A DNA stretch of 64,000 nt from positions 124,001 through 188,000 of the forward strand of contig NZ_JARXYX010000004.1 in the NCBI RefSeq assembly GCF_029893585.1, in the 5' to 3' direction. Below the pieces are notes generated by a model, which was not told where the DNA came from, made no database searches, and worked only from the letters and a program-made list of their open reading frames with translations. Made by a program: the position numbers and the translations under genes. The stretch comes from Streptomyces sp. LBL. Lineage in GTDB: Bacteria > Actinomycetota > Actinomycetes > Streptomycetales > Streptomycetaceae. Shown piece by piece: positions 53,153 through 61,071 of this stretch; position 1 is the first letter of the stretch, and each line of letters begins with the position of its first letter.

Positions 53153-54562
53153 ATGTCGCAGATGCCCCAGCTGTCCGCCTGCCCGAGCTGCGAGGAACCG
53201 CTCGACTCGGGTGACCGTTTCTGCGGTGCGTGCGGATATGACCTGTCCGCCGTGCCCGTACGGCCGGACGACAACCCGACCATCGCCATGAACGGCAGCG
53301 CGCCGCCCCCACCGGGCGGCGCCGCCGGTGCGCCCTGGCCGGTGATCCCCCAGCCGGGCGGCGCCGCCGAACCGGCCCCCCCGACGCACCCCCCGGCACA
53401 CCTGCCGGCGGGCCTCCCGGGCACCGGCCCGGAGGGCACCGCCTTGCCGTCGATGCCACCGCTGCCGCCACTGCCGCCACTGCCGGCGCAGCCGCCGCAC
53501 CCGGGATCGGAGCAGCCGCCGCTCACCGGTTCCCCCGTCTCCCCGGCCCCAGGCGTCCGCTTCGACCGCCCGGCGGAGCCCGAGGAGTACCCGCTCCAGG
53601 CACCGGAACCGCGCGCGACCGCCGGTGTGCCCACGCCGCCCGAGGGCACCCAGGTGTGCGTGGCCTGCCGGGCGGGCCGGGTGGACAGCGACGGCTACTG
53701 CGAGAACTGCGGGCACGCCCAGCCGCGCGAGCGCGACCACATGGAGCAGGACGCCGGCCCGGTCGCCGCCGTCAGCGACCGCGGTCTGCGCCACCACCGC
53801 AACGAGGACGCCTTCGGCCTCGGCTGTGCCGCGCTGCCCGACGGCTCGTCCGCGGTCCTGGCGATCGTCTGCGACGGGGTGTCCTCCGCGACCCGCCCCG
53901 ACGACGCCTCCCTGGCCGCGTCCCGGGCCGCGAGCGAGACCCTGCTGGCCGCCCTGCCGCAGGGCACCCACCCGCAGCAGGCCATGCACGACGCGATCGT
54001 CGTCGCCTCCCGCGCGGTCAACTCGCTGGCCGACGAACCCGCCACCGCCCGCGAGCACGCCCCGCACCAGAACGCCCCTGCCTGCACCCTCGTCGGCGCG
54101 GTCGTCACCTCCGGTCTGCTGGTCGTCGGCTGGGTCGGCGACAGCCGCGTCTACTGGGTCCCGGTGGACCGCAGCGCGCCCCCGGCCCGGCTCACCGAGG
54201 ACGACTCCTGGGCCGCCCAGATGGTCGCCGCGGGTCTGATGAACGAGGCGGAGGCGTACGCCGACGAGCGCGCCCACGCGATCACCGGCTGGCTCGGCGC
54301 GGACGCCTACGAACTGGAGCCGCACACCGCTTCCTTCAAGCCGGACCGGCCCGGGGTGGTGGTGGTGTGCACCGACGGACTGTGGAACTACGCGGAGGCG
54401 GCCGAGGAACTGGCCCAGGTCCTGCCGCTGGACGCCGCCGTGCGCCCGCTGCACAGCGCCCGCGTCCTGGTCGGTCACGCCCTGGACGGTGGGGGCCACG
54501 ACAACGTAACAGTGGCCGTCCTGCCGTTCCCGGCCCCGCCTCAGGGGGCAGGATCCGCCTGA
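53153..54562 (+). CDS. PP2C-type protein phosphatase with zinc ribbons
   Basis: This 469-aa protein starts with zinc ribbon CPSCEEPLDSGDRFCGACG. It then has a long Pro-rich linker with PPLPPLPPLP and a second ribbon CVACRAGRVDSDGYCENCG at about 168-186. The PPM/PP2C catalytic domain has metal motifs RHHRNEDAF, IVCDGVSS, VGDSRVYW, VVCTDGLWNY and GGHDNVTVAVL. The start follows the pknG stop by three bases. It is the natural antagonist of PknG and its likely substrates. Confidence 0.92.
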   Translation: MSQMPQLSACPSCEEPLDSGDRFCGACGYDLSAVPVRPDDNPTIAMNGSAPPPPGGAAGAPWPVIPQPGGAAEPAPPTHPPAHLPAGLPGTGPEGTALPSMPPLPPLPPLPAQPPHPGSEQPPLTGSPVSPAPGVRFDRPAEPEEYPLQAPEPRATAGVPTPPEGTQVCVACRAGRVDSDGYCENCGHAQPRERDHMEQDAGPVAAVSDRGLRHHRNEDAFGLGCAALPDGSSAVLAIVCDGVSSATRPDDASLAASRAASETLLAALPQGTHPQQAMHDAIVVASRAVNSLADEPATAREHAPHQNAPACTLVGAVVTSGLLVVGWVGDSRVYWVPVDRSAPPARLTEDDSWAAQMVAAGLMNEAEAYADERAHAITGWLGADAYELEPHTASFKPDRPGVVVVCTDGLWNYAEAAEELAQVLPLDAAVRPLHSARVLVGHALDGGGHDNVTVAVLPFPAPPQGAGSA

Positions 54563-54759
54563 GGCCACACGCACGGGTCGCACGGGTTGCACGGCCTTGC
54601 GTCTCGTGCGGCTCGTGCGGCTCGTAGCGCCAGGACGCCTCGACGGACCGGAGGGGACCGGTCCGTCACATCGTCATCGCCCCGCATCCGTGGGGCGTTC
54701 AAGGGGGACGTTCATGGGGGACGTCCCACGGGGGACGGTCAAGGGGGATGTGAGTAGGC

Positions 54760-56106
54760 ATGGCCAATTTCTCGAAGTCGAACGTGCCGCAGTTCTCGGT
54801 GGACGTGTACCAGAACGAGTACCTGCCCGAGGGCGGCCGCGAGGTCAACGCGATCATCACGGTGACCGCCACCGGCGGCGGTACGGTCGGGAGCGCGGTC
54901 GCGGCGCCCCACCTCTACGCGCCAGGGCAGGGCCCGTCCGCGGCCGTGGCGATCATGGTCGACTGCTCGGGCTCGATGGACTACCCGCGGACCAAGATGC
55001 GCAACGCCCGGGACGCCACGGCCGCCGCGATCGACACCCTGCGCGACGGTGTGCACTTCGCGGTGATCGGCGGCACCCACGTGGCCAAGGAGGTGTACCC
55101 GGGCGACGGTCGTCTCGCGGTCGCCGACGCCACCACCCGCGACCAGGCCAAGCGGGCCCTGCGCAAGCTCAGCGCGGGCGGCGGCACCGCGATCGGCACC
55201 TGGCTGCGTCTCGCCGACCGGTTGCTGTCCTCCGCGGACGTCGCCATCCGCCACGGCATCCTGCTCACCGACGGCCGCAACGAACACGAGTCGCCGGAGG
55301 ACCTGAAGGCCTCCCTGGACTCGTGCGTCGGCCGTTTCACCTGTGACGCCCGCGGAGTGGGCACCGACTGGGAAGTGAAAGACGTCACAGGGGTCGCCTC
55401 CGCGCTGCTCGGCACCGCCGACATCGTCGCCGACCCGGCCGCCCTCACCGCCGACTTCACGCACATGATGGAGACGGCCATGGGCAAGGAGGTCGCGGAC
55501 GTCGCCCTCAGGCTGTGGACCCCGGTCGGCACCACGGTGAAGTTCGTCAAGCAGGTCGCTCCGACGGTCGAGGAGCTCACCCACCGCCGTACGGAAGCCG
55601 GCCCGCGCGCCGGGGACTACCCCACCGGGTCCTGGGGCGACGAGTCCCGTGACTACCACGTCAACGTCGAGATACCGGCCGCCCACGTCGGCCAGGAGAT
55701 GCTCGCCGCCCGGGTCTCCCTCGTGGTCCCGCAGCCCGAGGGCACCTTCCAGAGCCTCGGCGCCCAGGGTCTCGTACGGGCCGTATGGACCGACGACATG
55801 GTCGCCTCCACGTCGATCAACCCCCAAGTCGCCCACTACACGGGCCAGGCAGAACTGGCACAGGCCATCCAACAAGGGCTGGATCTACGCAAAGCGGGCG
55901 ATACGGATGGAGCAACGGCCAAACTGGGCCGGGCCGTTCAGCTCGCCAGCGCCTCCGGAAACGCGGATACTGCGAAACTGCTTGCGAAGGTGGTGGACGT
56001 GGTCGATGCCACGACAGGTACTGTGCGACTGAAGGCGAAGGTCGAGAACGCCGACGAGATGACTCTCGAAACCCGGTCGACAAAGACTGTTCGTGTAAAA
56101 AAGTGA
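54760..56106 (+). CDS. Cytoplasmic VWA-domain protein
   Basis: This 448-aa protein has a VWA fold at about 65-230 with intact metal site DCSGSM, the Thr of GGGTAIGTWL and Asp in LLTDGRNE. A beta-rich region and a helical C-terminal part (AELAQAIQQGLDLRKAGDTDG...) follow. The tail TLETRSTKTVRVKK is Thr-rich. There is no signal peptide. It follows the phosphatase by 197 bases that contain short repeats (GGGGGACGT). VWA proteins next to PP2C and kinase genes recall TerY-type triads, where VWA assembles or presents substrates. Confidence 0.88.
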   Translation: MANFSKSNVPQFSVDVYQNEYLPEGGREVNAIITVTATGGGTVGSAVAAPHLYAPGQGPSAAVAIMVDCSGSMDYPRTKMRNARDATAAAIDTLRDGVHFAVIGGTHVAKEVYPGDGRLAVADATTRDQAKRALRKLSAGGGTAIGTWLRLADRLLSSADVAIRHGILLTDGRNEHESPEDLKASLDSCVGRFTCDARGVGTDWEVKDVTGVASALLGTADIVADPAALTADFTHMMETAMGKEVADVALRLWTPVGTTVKFVKQVAPTVEELTHRRTEAGPRAGDYPTGSWGDESRDYHVNVEIPAAHVGQEMLAARVSLVVPQPEGTFQSLGAQGLVRAVWTDDMVASTSINPQVAHYTGQAELAQAIQQGLDLRKAGDTDGATAKLGRAVQLASASGNADTAKLLAKVVDVVDATTGTVRLKAKVENADEMTLETRSTKTVRVKK

Positions 56107-56189
56107 CTTGAACGAGTTGCGAGCCTGGCCCCTCGGGGTTGGAGAAATCCGGTCATAACGGCCGGCCAAGGAGAGGGGGAAGCGCCGAC

Positions 56190-57824
56190 ATGCCGACCTG
56201 CCCGAACGGACACCAGTCGGGTTCCGACGACTGGTGCGAGGTGTGCGGTCACCGCATGGCCGGAGCCGTGCCCCCGCCCCCTCCTCCGCCGCCCCCCGGC
56301 GGTGGATACGGCTTCCCGCCGCCCCAGGGCACCCAGCCCGGTCAGCCCGGCGGACGTCCGCCGCACCTGTCCGGCGTACCGGACCCCGAGCCGGAGCTCT
56401 GCCCGCAGTGCCGTACGCCCCGCGAGGGCGGCGCACCGTTCTGCGAGGAGTGCCGGTGGAACTTCCTGACCAACACGGCGACCTCGTACACCCCGGCCGC
56501 CCCGCCCCCGCCGGCGCCCGGCCCCAACCCGGCCGCCCGCTTCCAGCAGCAACCGGGCCCGTCGTACGGCAGCGGTGACGGGTACGACTACCAGAGCTCC
56601 CGCCCGTCGCAGGTGAACCGCCCCGCCGAGCCGATACCGCCGGGCGCGCCGTTCGGCGGCCAGCAGGGGCCGGGTGGCCCGGGTGGCCAGGGCCCCGGTG
56701 GGCCTGGTGGGCCCGGTGGGCCCTCCGGTCCGGGCGGACCCGGTGGTCCCGGTGGTCCCGGCGGCCAGCAGGGCTTCGGCGGCCCCGGTGGCCCCGGACC
56801 CGGTGGTCCAGGTGGCCCCGGTGGTCCTGGTGGCCAGGGCGGTTACGGCGGTCCCGGCGGTCCCGGTGGCCAGCAAGGCTTCGGCGGTCCCGGCGGTCCG
56901 AATCCCGGTGGGCCGGGTGGCCAGGGTGGTTACGGCGGGCCCTCCGGTCCAGGCGGCCCCGGCGGCCAGCAAGGCTTCGGCGGCCCCGGCGGTCCGGGTC
57001 CCGGTGGCCCCGGTGGCCCCGGTGGCCAGCAAGGCTTCGGCGGTCCCGGCGGTCCCGGACCCGGTGGTCCGGGTGCGCCCGGCCCCTTCGGTGCCGACCC
57101 GTCGCGGCCGGTTCCGCCGCCGCCCGGGCCGACCCCGCACGGCGGCCCCGGAGGTCCCGGCGGCCCCCAGGCACCCCAGGCACCCCAGGCGTTCCATCAG
57201 CAGCCCGGCCCGTCGGGTCCCTCGGCCCCGCCCGGGTTCCCGCAGGAGAACCGGCCGCAGCAGGGCGGTCCGTCCTTCGGCGGCGGCAACGACGACTGGG
57301 TGATCTCCCCGCCGTCGGGTGGCCCCGGCGGCCCCGGCCAGGGCCCCGGCGGTGGTTACGGCTACCCGCAGCCCGGCTCGGCGCAGTCCCCTCCCGGCAG
57401 CGGCTACCCGCAGCAGCCGACGACGTGGACGGCGACGATCGGCCCGGACCGCGACTACTTCATGGCGATGATGCAGCGCTCCGGCCCCGAGGCCACGGGC
57501 CTCAACCTGCCCGCGTACTCGCCCGAGCAGCAGCGCACCCTCTCCGGCAACCAGCTCACCATCGGCCGCCGCCGCCACTCCACCGGCGACACCCCCGACA
57601 TCGACCTGTCGGTGCCGCCGGAGGACCCGGGCGTCTCGCACCAGCACGCGGTGCTGGTCCAGCAACCGGACGGTTCCTGGGCGGTCGTCGACCAGAACTC
57701 GACGAACGGTACGACGGTGAACGGCGGCGAGGAGCCGATCCAGCCGTTCGTGCCGGTGCCGCTTCAGGACGGGGACCGGGTGCACGTGGGCGCCTGGACG
57801 ACGATCACGATCCGGCGCGGTTAG
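56190..57824 (+). CDS. FHA-domain protein with zinc ribbons and GPGG repeats
   Basis: This 544-aa protein starts CPNGHQSGSDDWCEVCGHRM (ribbon 1), has a Pro tract and LCPQCRTPREGGAPFCEEC (ribbon 2, about 87-106). A very long Gly/Pro region (about 165-330) is built on GGPGGP with QQGFGGPGG motifs. The C-terminal FHA domain (about 445-544) is LTIGRRRHSTGDTPDIDL, VSHQHAV and NSTNGTTVNG. FHA binds phosphothreonine, so this is the probable reader of PknG phosphorylation. AGGGGGA lies about ten bases before the ATG at 56190. Confidence 0.9.
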   Translation: MPTCPNGHQSGSDDWCEVCGHRMAGAVPPPPPPPPPGGGYGFPPPQGTQPGQPGGRPPHLSGVPDPEPELCPQCRTPREGGAPFCEECRWNFLTNTATSYTPAAPPPPAPGPNPAARFQQQPGPSYGSGDGYDYQSSRPSQVNRPAEPIPPGAPFGGQQGPGGPGGQGPGGPGGPGGPSGPGGPGGPGGPGGQQGFGGPGGPGPGGPGGPGGPGGQGGYGGPGGPGGQQGFGGPGGPNPGGPGGQGGYGGPSGPGGPGGQQGFGGPGGPGPGGPGGPGGQQGFGGPGGPGPGGPGAPGPFGADPSRPVPPPPGPTPHGGPGGPGGPQAPQAPQAFHQQPGPSGPSAPPGFPQENRPQQGGPSFGGGNDDWVISPPSGGPGGPGQGPGGGYGYPQPGSAQSPPGSGYPQQPTTWTATIGPDRDYFMAMMQRSGPEATGLNLPAYSPEQQRTLSGNQLTIGRRRHSTGDTPDIDLSVPPEDPGVSHQHAVLVQQPDGSWAVVDQNSTNGTTVNGGEEPIQPFVPVPLQDGDRVHVGAWTTITIRRG

Positions 57825-57835
57825 ATCCCACCAGG

Positions 57836-57862
57836 CCGCGGCTTGATCCCATCAAGCCGCGG
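57836..57862. terminator. Bidirectional hairpin terminator
   Basis: CCGCGGCTTGAT at 57836-57847 pairs perfectly over 12 bases with ATCAAGCCGCGG at 57851-57862 around a CCC loop. It lies between the convergent FHA and methyltransferase genes. Confidence 0.85.
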
Positions 57863-57906
57863 CAGGTTCCGTCAGGCGGGAGGCGGCCAGGCGTCGTCAG
57901 TTTCCT

Positions 57907-58890
57907 TCAGGTGGGAAGTGGCCAGGCGTACGGCCCCTCCGGGTCGTCCAACCAGGCCCACTCGTGCTTGGCGCGGACCGTGATGCCGTACCGCTCGCGC
58001 TGCGGCTGCCCCTCGCGCTCCCACAGCGCGTAGACCTCCCGCGGATCGAGGCGACCGCGCGTCAGGGCGAGCAGGAACCGGAACAGTTCGTTCTCCCTGG
58101 CCCGGCGCGGCAGTCCGCCCAGCGGAGTCGGCGGCGGCTCGGGCCCGCCGCCGCGCAACGGCACGAAGTAGACGGGCGTGTGCAGAAAGCGTCCCTCGGC
58201 GTGCCCTGCGTCGCGCACGGTGAGAGCCACCAGGCCGGTGCCGAGCGGGGTCAGGATCCGGGCGCCGGGGCGGCACTGGGCGAGCCAGGCGCGGGGGATC
58301 GACGGGAGCGCGCAGGTCGCGACGATCCGGTCGAAGGGGGCACGTTCGGGCACGCCTCGCGCTCCGTCGCCGGTGACCACGACCGGGCGGTACCCGGCTG
58401 CGGCCAGATGCCGCCGGGCCGCCTCGGTGATCTCCGGTTCCAGATCGACGGTGGTGACGAGGTCGTCGTCGCCGAGCCGGTGCGCGAGCAGGGCCGCGTT
58501 GTAGCCGGTGCCGGCGCCGATCTCCAGGACTCTGTCGCCGTCCGTGATCCGCAGTTCGGCCAGCATCATCGCCATCAGCGAGGGCTGGCTGCTGGAGGAG
58601 ACCAGTTCTCCGTCCCGCAGCCGGGTGGCCAGCGGGGTGTCGGCGTACACCCCGCGTACCCAGCGCTCACGGGTGCGCGGGTCGGGGCTCTCGCCCCACT
58701 GGCGTTCGTAGCCGTCGATGCCCCCGACGTAGTAGTACGGCACGAACAGATGCCGCGGCACCGCCTCGAACGCCTCCCGCCACACCGGGTCGGCGGCCCA
58801 GGCTCCGCTCGTGTCGATCTCCCGCACCAGCGCCGCCCGTGCCGACGTGGCGAGGTCGTCCAGGTCTTTGTCGAGAACATGCGCGCCCAT
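57907..58890 (-). CDS. Protein-L-isoaspartate O-methyltransferase-like enzyme
   Basis: This 327-aa SAM methyltransferase of the PCMT family has an N-terminal RHLFVPYYYV segment, the substrate loop SSSQPSLMAMMLAEL and motif I VLEIGAGTGYNAALLA (about 110-125). FDRIVATCAL and IPRAWLAQCRPGARILTPLG follow. It is longer than the classic about 210-aa repair enzyme; the C-terminal about 100 residues form an extra domain typical of actinobacterial relatives. The ATG at 58890 is chosen over a GTG at 58941. It would methylate damaged aspartyl residues or another carboxylate. Confidence 0.82.
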   Translation of the reverse strand: MGAHVLDKDLDDLATSARAALVREIDTSGAWAADPVWREAFEAVPRHLFVPYYYVGGIDGYERQWGESPDPRTRERWVRGVYADTPLATRLRDGELVSSSSQPSLMAMMLAELRITDGDRVLEIGAGTGYNAALLAHRLGDDDLVTTVDLEPEITEAARRHLAAAGYRPVVVTGDGARGVPERAPFDRIVATCALPSIPRAWLAQCRPGARILTPLGTGLVALTVRDAGHAEGRFLHTPVYFVPLRGGGPEPPPTPLGGLPRRARENELFRFLLALTRGRLDPREVYALWEREGQPQRERYGITVRAKHEWAWLDDPEGPYAWPLPT

Positions 58891-59033
58891 GCGTCCACTG
58901 TCCTGCGGGAGCCGCAGAGAAGCTAGCGGTCCCGTCCGCACCCGCCCGGCCCCCTCCCGGTCCTTGCCCGGTCCTCGCCCGGTCCCGGCCGTGGGTCCTA
59001 GGCCTTGAGACCTGGGTCCTGCGGTCTGAGAAC

Positions 59034-59447
59034 ATGGAGGGCGTGAAAGAGATCCGGCGCGGCACGCTGCAGACGCAGACCTTCTACGAGCAGGTCGGCG
59101 GGGAGGAGACCTTCCGCCGCCTCGTCCACCGTTTCTACGAGGGAGTCGCCGAGGACCCGGTCCTGCGGCCCATGTATCCCGAGGAGGACCTGGGCCCGGC
59201 CGAGGAGCGCCTCACGCTCTTCCTGATCCAGTACTGGGGTGGCCCGACGACGTACAGCGACAGCCGCGGCCACCCGCGCCTGCGCATGCGGCACGTCCCC
59301 TTCACCGTGAACCGAGAGGCGCACGACGCCTGGGTGAGGCACATGCGGGACGCTGTCGACTCCCTCGGCCTGTCCGAGGAGCACGAGGAGACGCTGTGGA
59401 ACTACCTGACGTACGCGGCCGCCTCGATGGTGAACACCCCGGACTAG
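59034..59447 (+). CDS. glbO: Group II truncated haemoglobin
   Basis: This 137-aa 2-over-2 globin of the GlbO class has FYEQVGGEETFRRLVHRFYEGV with B10 Tyr, YWGGPTTYS in the CD/E region and proximal His in RMRHVPF. The Trp of DAWVRHM (G8) is diagnostic of group II. It binds oxygen or NO, giving protection from nitrosative stress. The ATG at 59034 and a GTG at 59043 are both possible; GGAGG sits between them. It is divergent from the methyltransferase gene. Confidence 0.93.
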   Translation: MEGVKEIRRGTLQTQTFYEQVGGEETFRRLVHRFYEGVAEDPVLRPMYPEEDLGPAEERLTLFLIQYWGGPTTYSDSRGHPRLRMRHVPFTVNREAHDAWVRHMRDAVDSLGLSEEHEETLWNYLTYAAASMVNTPD

Positions 59448-59962
59448 CGTGATCCGCAAGCCGAGGACCCGGGCGAGAGCGTACGGACCCGACCGCACCA
59501 GCGTCCGCACGGTCACCGGCGGCCCGTCGAACAAGGTGCGCGCGGCGTTTCCGCACGGCGGTGTCGGCGACCTCACGGCCCTCCGCGGGCACGTCGGCCC
59601 GGACGATCAGCGCGGTGTCGGCGGTGTCGGCGGCGTTGCGGGGATCCCGCAGCCCGCCGACTACGGCCGGTCCCTGGACATGCGCGACCTCGTGGCCTGG
59701 AACCGGAACTGGGCCCGGAACCGGAACCGGACCACATCGGCGTCTGTCCGGGTCTGTCCGGCGAAAGCAACCGTAAGGGAGGAGCGGACGTCAGCGGCCA
59801 TCAGGGGGAGGGCCGGACGACAGCGCCCGTGACTGGTGAGCGACGACAGCGCCCGTAGCCGATCAGCCGCTGATCAGTCGTCGATCAGCCGACCACGACA
59901 CCCGCTGAGGGCCGACCGGGACACCCGCTGATGTGGTCAGCCATACACCCGCTGATAAATGA
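59448..59962. other. 515-base intergenic region, no gene recognised
   Basis: A long open frame on the plus strand from 59449 and others on the minus strand look like composition artefacts. The stretch at 59700-59745 carries a GGAACCGGAACC repeat. The stretch at 59835-59960 has CGCTGAT/GATCAG repeats (CAGCCGCTGATCAG, CACCCGCTGA three times) that could form several hairpins at the end of the operon coming from the right. Confidence 0.45.
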
Positions 59963-60640
59963 TCAACGCACGCTGACGCCGAACGCCCCGAGCCCCGTCC
60001 TGCGTACGGCGATCGACCCGTACGGCGTCCGCAGCCTCAGCCACGCACCCGACGAGAACAACGCCAGATCCTCCGCACGCCGCGTCGGCCGCAGGAACCC
60101 CAGCGACTGCGCCGCGTGCACGGCCCGCACCGGCAGCCCGGTCCGGCCGACGGCCCGGGACCAGATCTCCCGCCCGATCCGGTCGAGCTCGGCCCGCGTA
60201 CGCCGCTCGGCCGCCAACTCCTCCGTACGGGAGCGGAATTCGGCGACGCCCCCGGCAACCATCGCCCGCAGCGCGTCCGGCTCCGGCAGCCCGGACTCCG
60301 CCTGCCAGCCACCGCGCGGCGGCAGTACCCCGGCCCACGGCGGACCGGTGACCGCGTCCGGCACGACGGCGGTGGCCGCCGACTCGTCGACGGATTCCAG
60401 CAGTTCACCCGCGGACACGGTCACGTCCAGCGTGACGTCCAGACCGTTCTCATACGGCTTGGCGAGCCGTACCGCACGGATCGCCAGCACCTCGAAGGAC
60501 GGCGGCCGGCCGAAGACGGCGAGCGCGGTGCCGGCCGCCTGGAGGCGCACCGCGGCCGAACGGTCGTAATGGAGCAGCCGGGAGAGGAAGGCCGCGAAGT
60601 CCGCCGCCTCCCCCTCGTCGGCCAGGTGGAGCACCGTCAT
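59963..60640 (-). CDS. Conserved hypothetical protein beside the thioesterase
   Basis: This 225-aa protein begins MTVLHLADEGEAADFAAFLS and has a beta-rich first half (FEVLAIRAVRLAKPYENGLDVTLDVTVS). An Arg/Glu-rich helix follows (RSRTEELAAERRTRAELDRIG) and a final strand SLGFLRPTRRAEDLALFSSG. There is no signal peptide or membrane helix and no family I can name. It overlaps the thioesterase gene by four bases (ATGA), so the two are co-translated and may act together. Confidence 0.75.
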   Translation of the reverse strand: MTVLHLADEGEAADFAAFLSRLLHYDRSAAVRLQAAGTALAVFGRPPSFEVLAIRAVRLAKPYENGLDVTLDVTVSAGELLESVDESAATAVVPDAVTGPPWAGVLPPRGGWQAESGLPEPDALRAMVAGGVAEFRSRTEELAAERRTRAELDRIGREIWSRAVGRTGLPVRAVHAAQSLGFLRPTRRAEDLALFSSGAWLRLRTPYGSIAVRRTGLGAFGVSVR

Positions 60641-61065
60641 GCGGCGACGGCCTCCGCCTCGGAGTCGTCGGTGTCGTCGGAGTCCATGTACTCCGTCAGG
60701 AACTCGCGTTCCTCCGCGGTGATCCGCCGCGGCCGCTGTGCCTCGAAGTCGAACGGCACGATCACCGTGGAGGCCTGGACGTAGACCTGGTCCGGGTCCT
60801 TGACCTCGTAGGTCAGCGTGAAGGAGGCCGCCCTTATCCGCGTGACCCACAGCTCGATGTCCACGGGCGTGTGCCGGTGGACGAGCTGCCTCTTGTAGTC
60901 GATCTCATGGCGCGCCACCACGGACCCCTGCTGGAAGTCCTTGTCCGGGCGGAACAGGAAGTCGATACGGGCTTCCTCCAGGTACCGGAGGAAGACCACG
61001 TTGTTGATGTGGCCGTACGCGTCCATGTCCGCCCAGCGCAGCGGGCAGCGGTAGATGTGCCGCAA
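60637..61065 (-). CDS. Acyl-CoA thioesterase, 4-hydroxybenzoyl-CoA-type hotdog fold
   Basis: This 142-aa hotdog protein has YRCPLRWADMDAYGHINNVVFLRYLEEAR, with the catalytic Asp of DMDAYGH, followed by FQQGSVVARHEIDYKRQL. It hydrolyses an acyl-CoA thioester. The C terminus is acidic (DSDDTDDSEAEAVAA). It lies six bases after the ettA stop and is translationally coupled to the next gene. The specific acyl group is unknown. Confidence 0.9.
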   Translation of the reverse strand: MRHIYRCPLRWADMDAYGHINNVVFLRYLEEARIDFLFRPDKDFQQGSVVARHEIDYKRQLVHRHTPVDIELWVTRIRAASFTLTYEVKDPDQVYVQASTVIVPFDFEAQRPRRITAEEREFLTEYMDSDDTDDSEAEAVAA

Positions 61066-61071
61066 GATCGA

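Noticed and set aside
59449..59832. 127-codon plus-strand frame after the haemoglobin gene.
   Set aside because: No ribosome-binding site and a composition-driven Arg/Gly-rich translation without recognisable motif.
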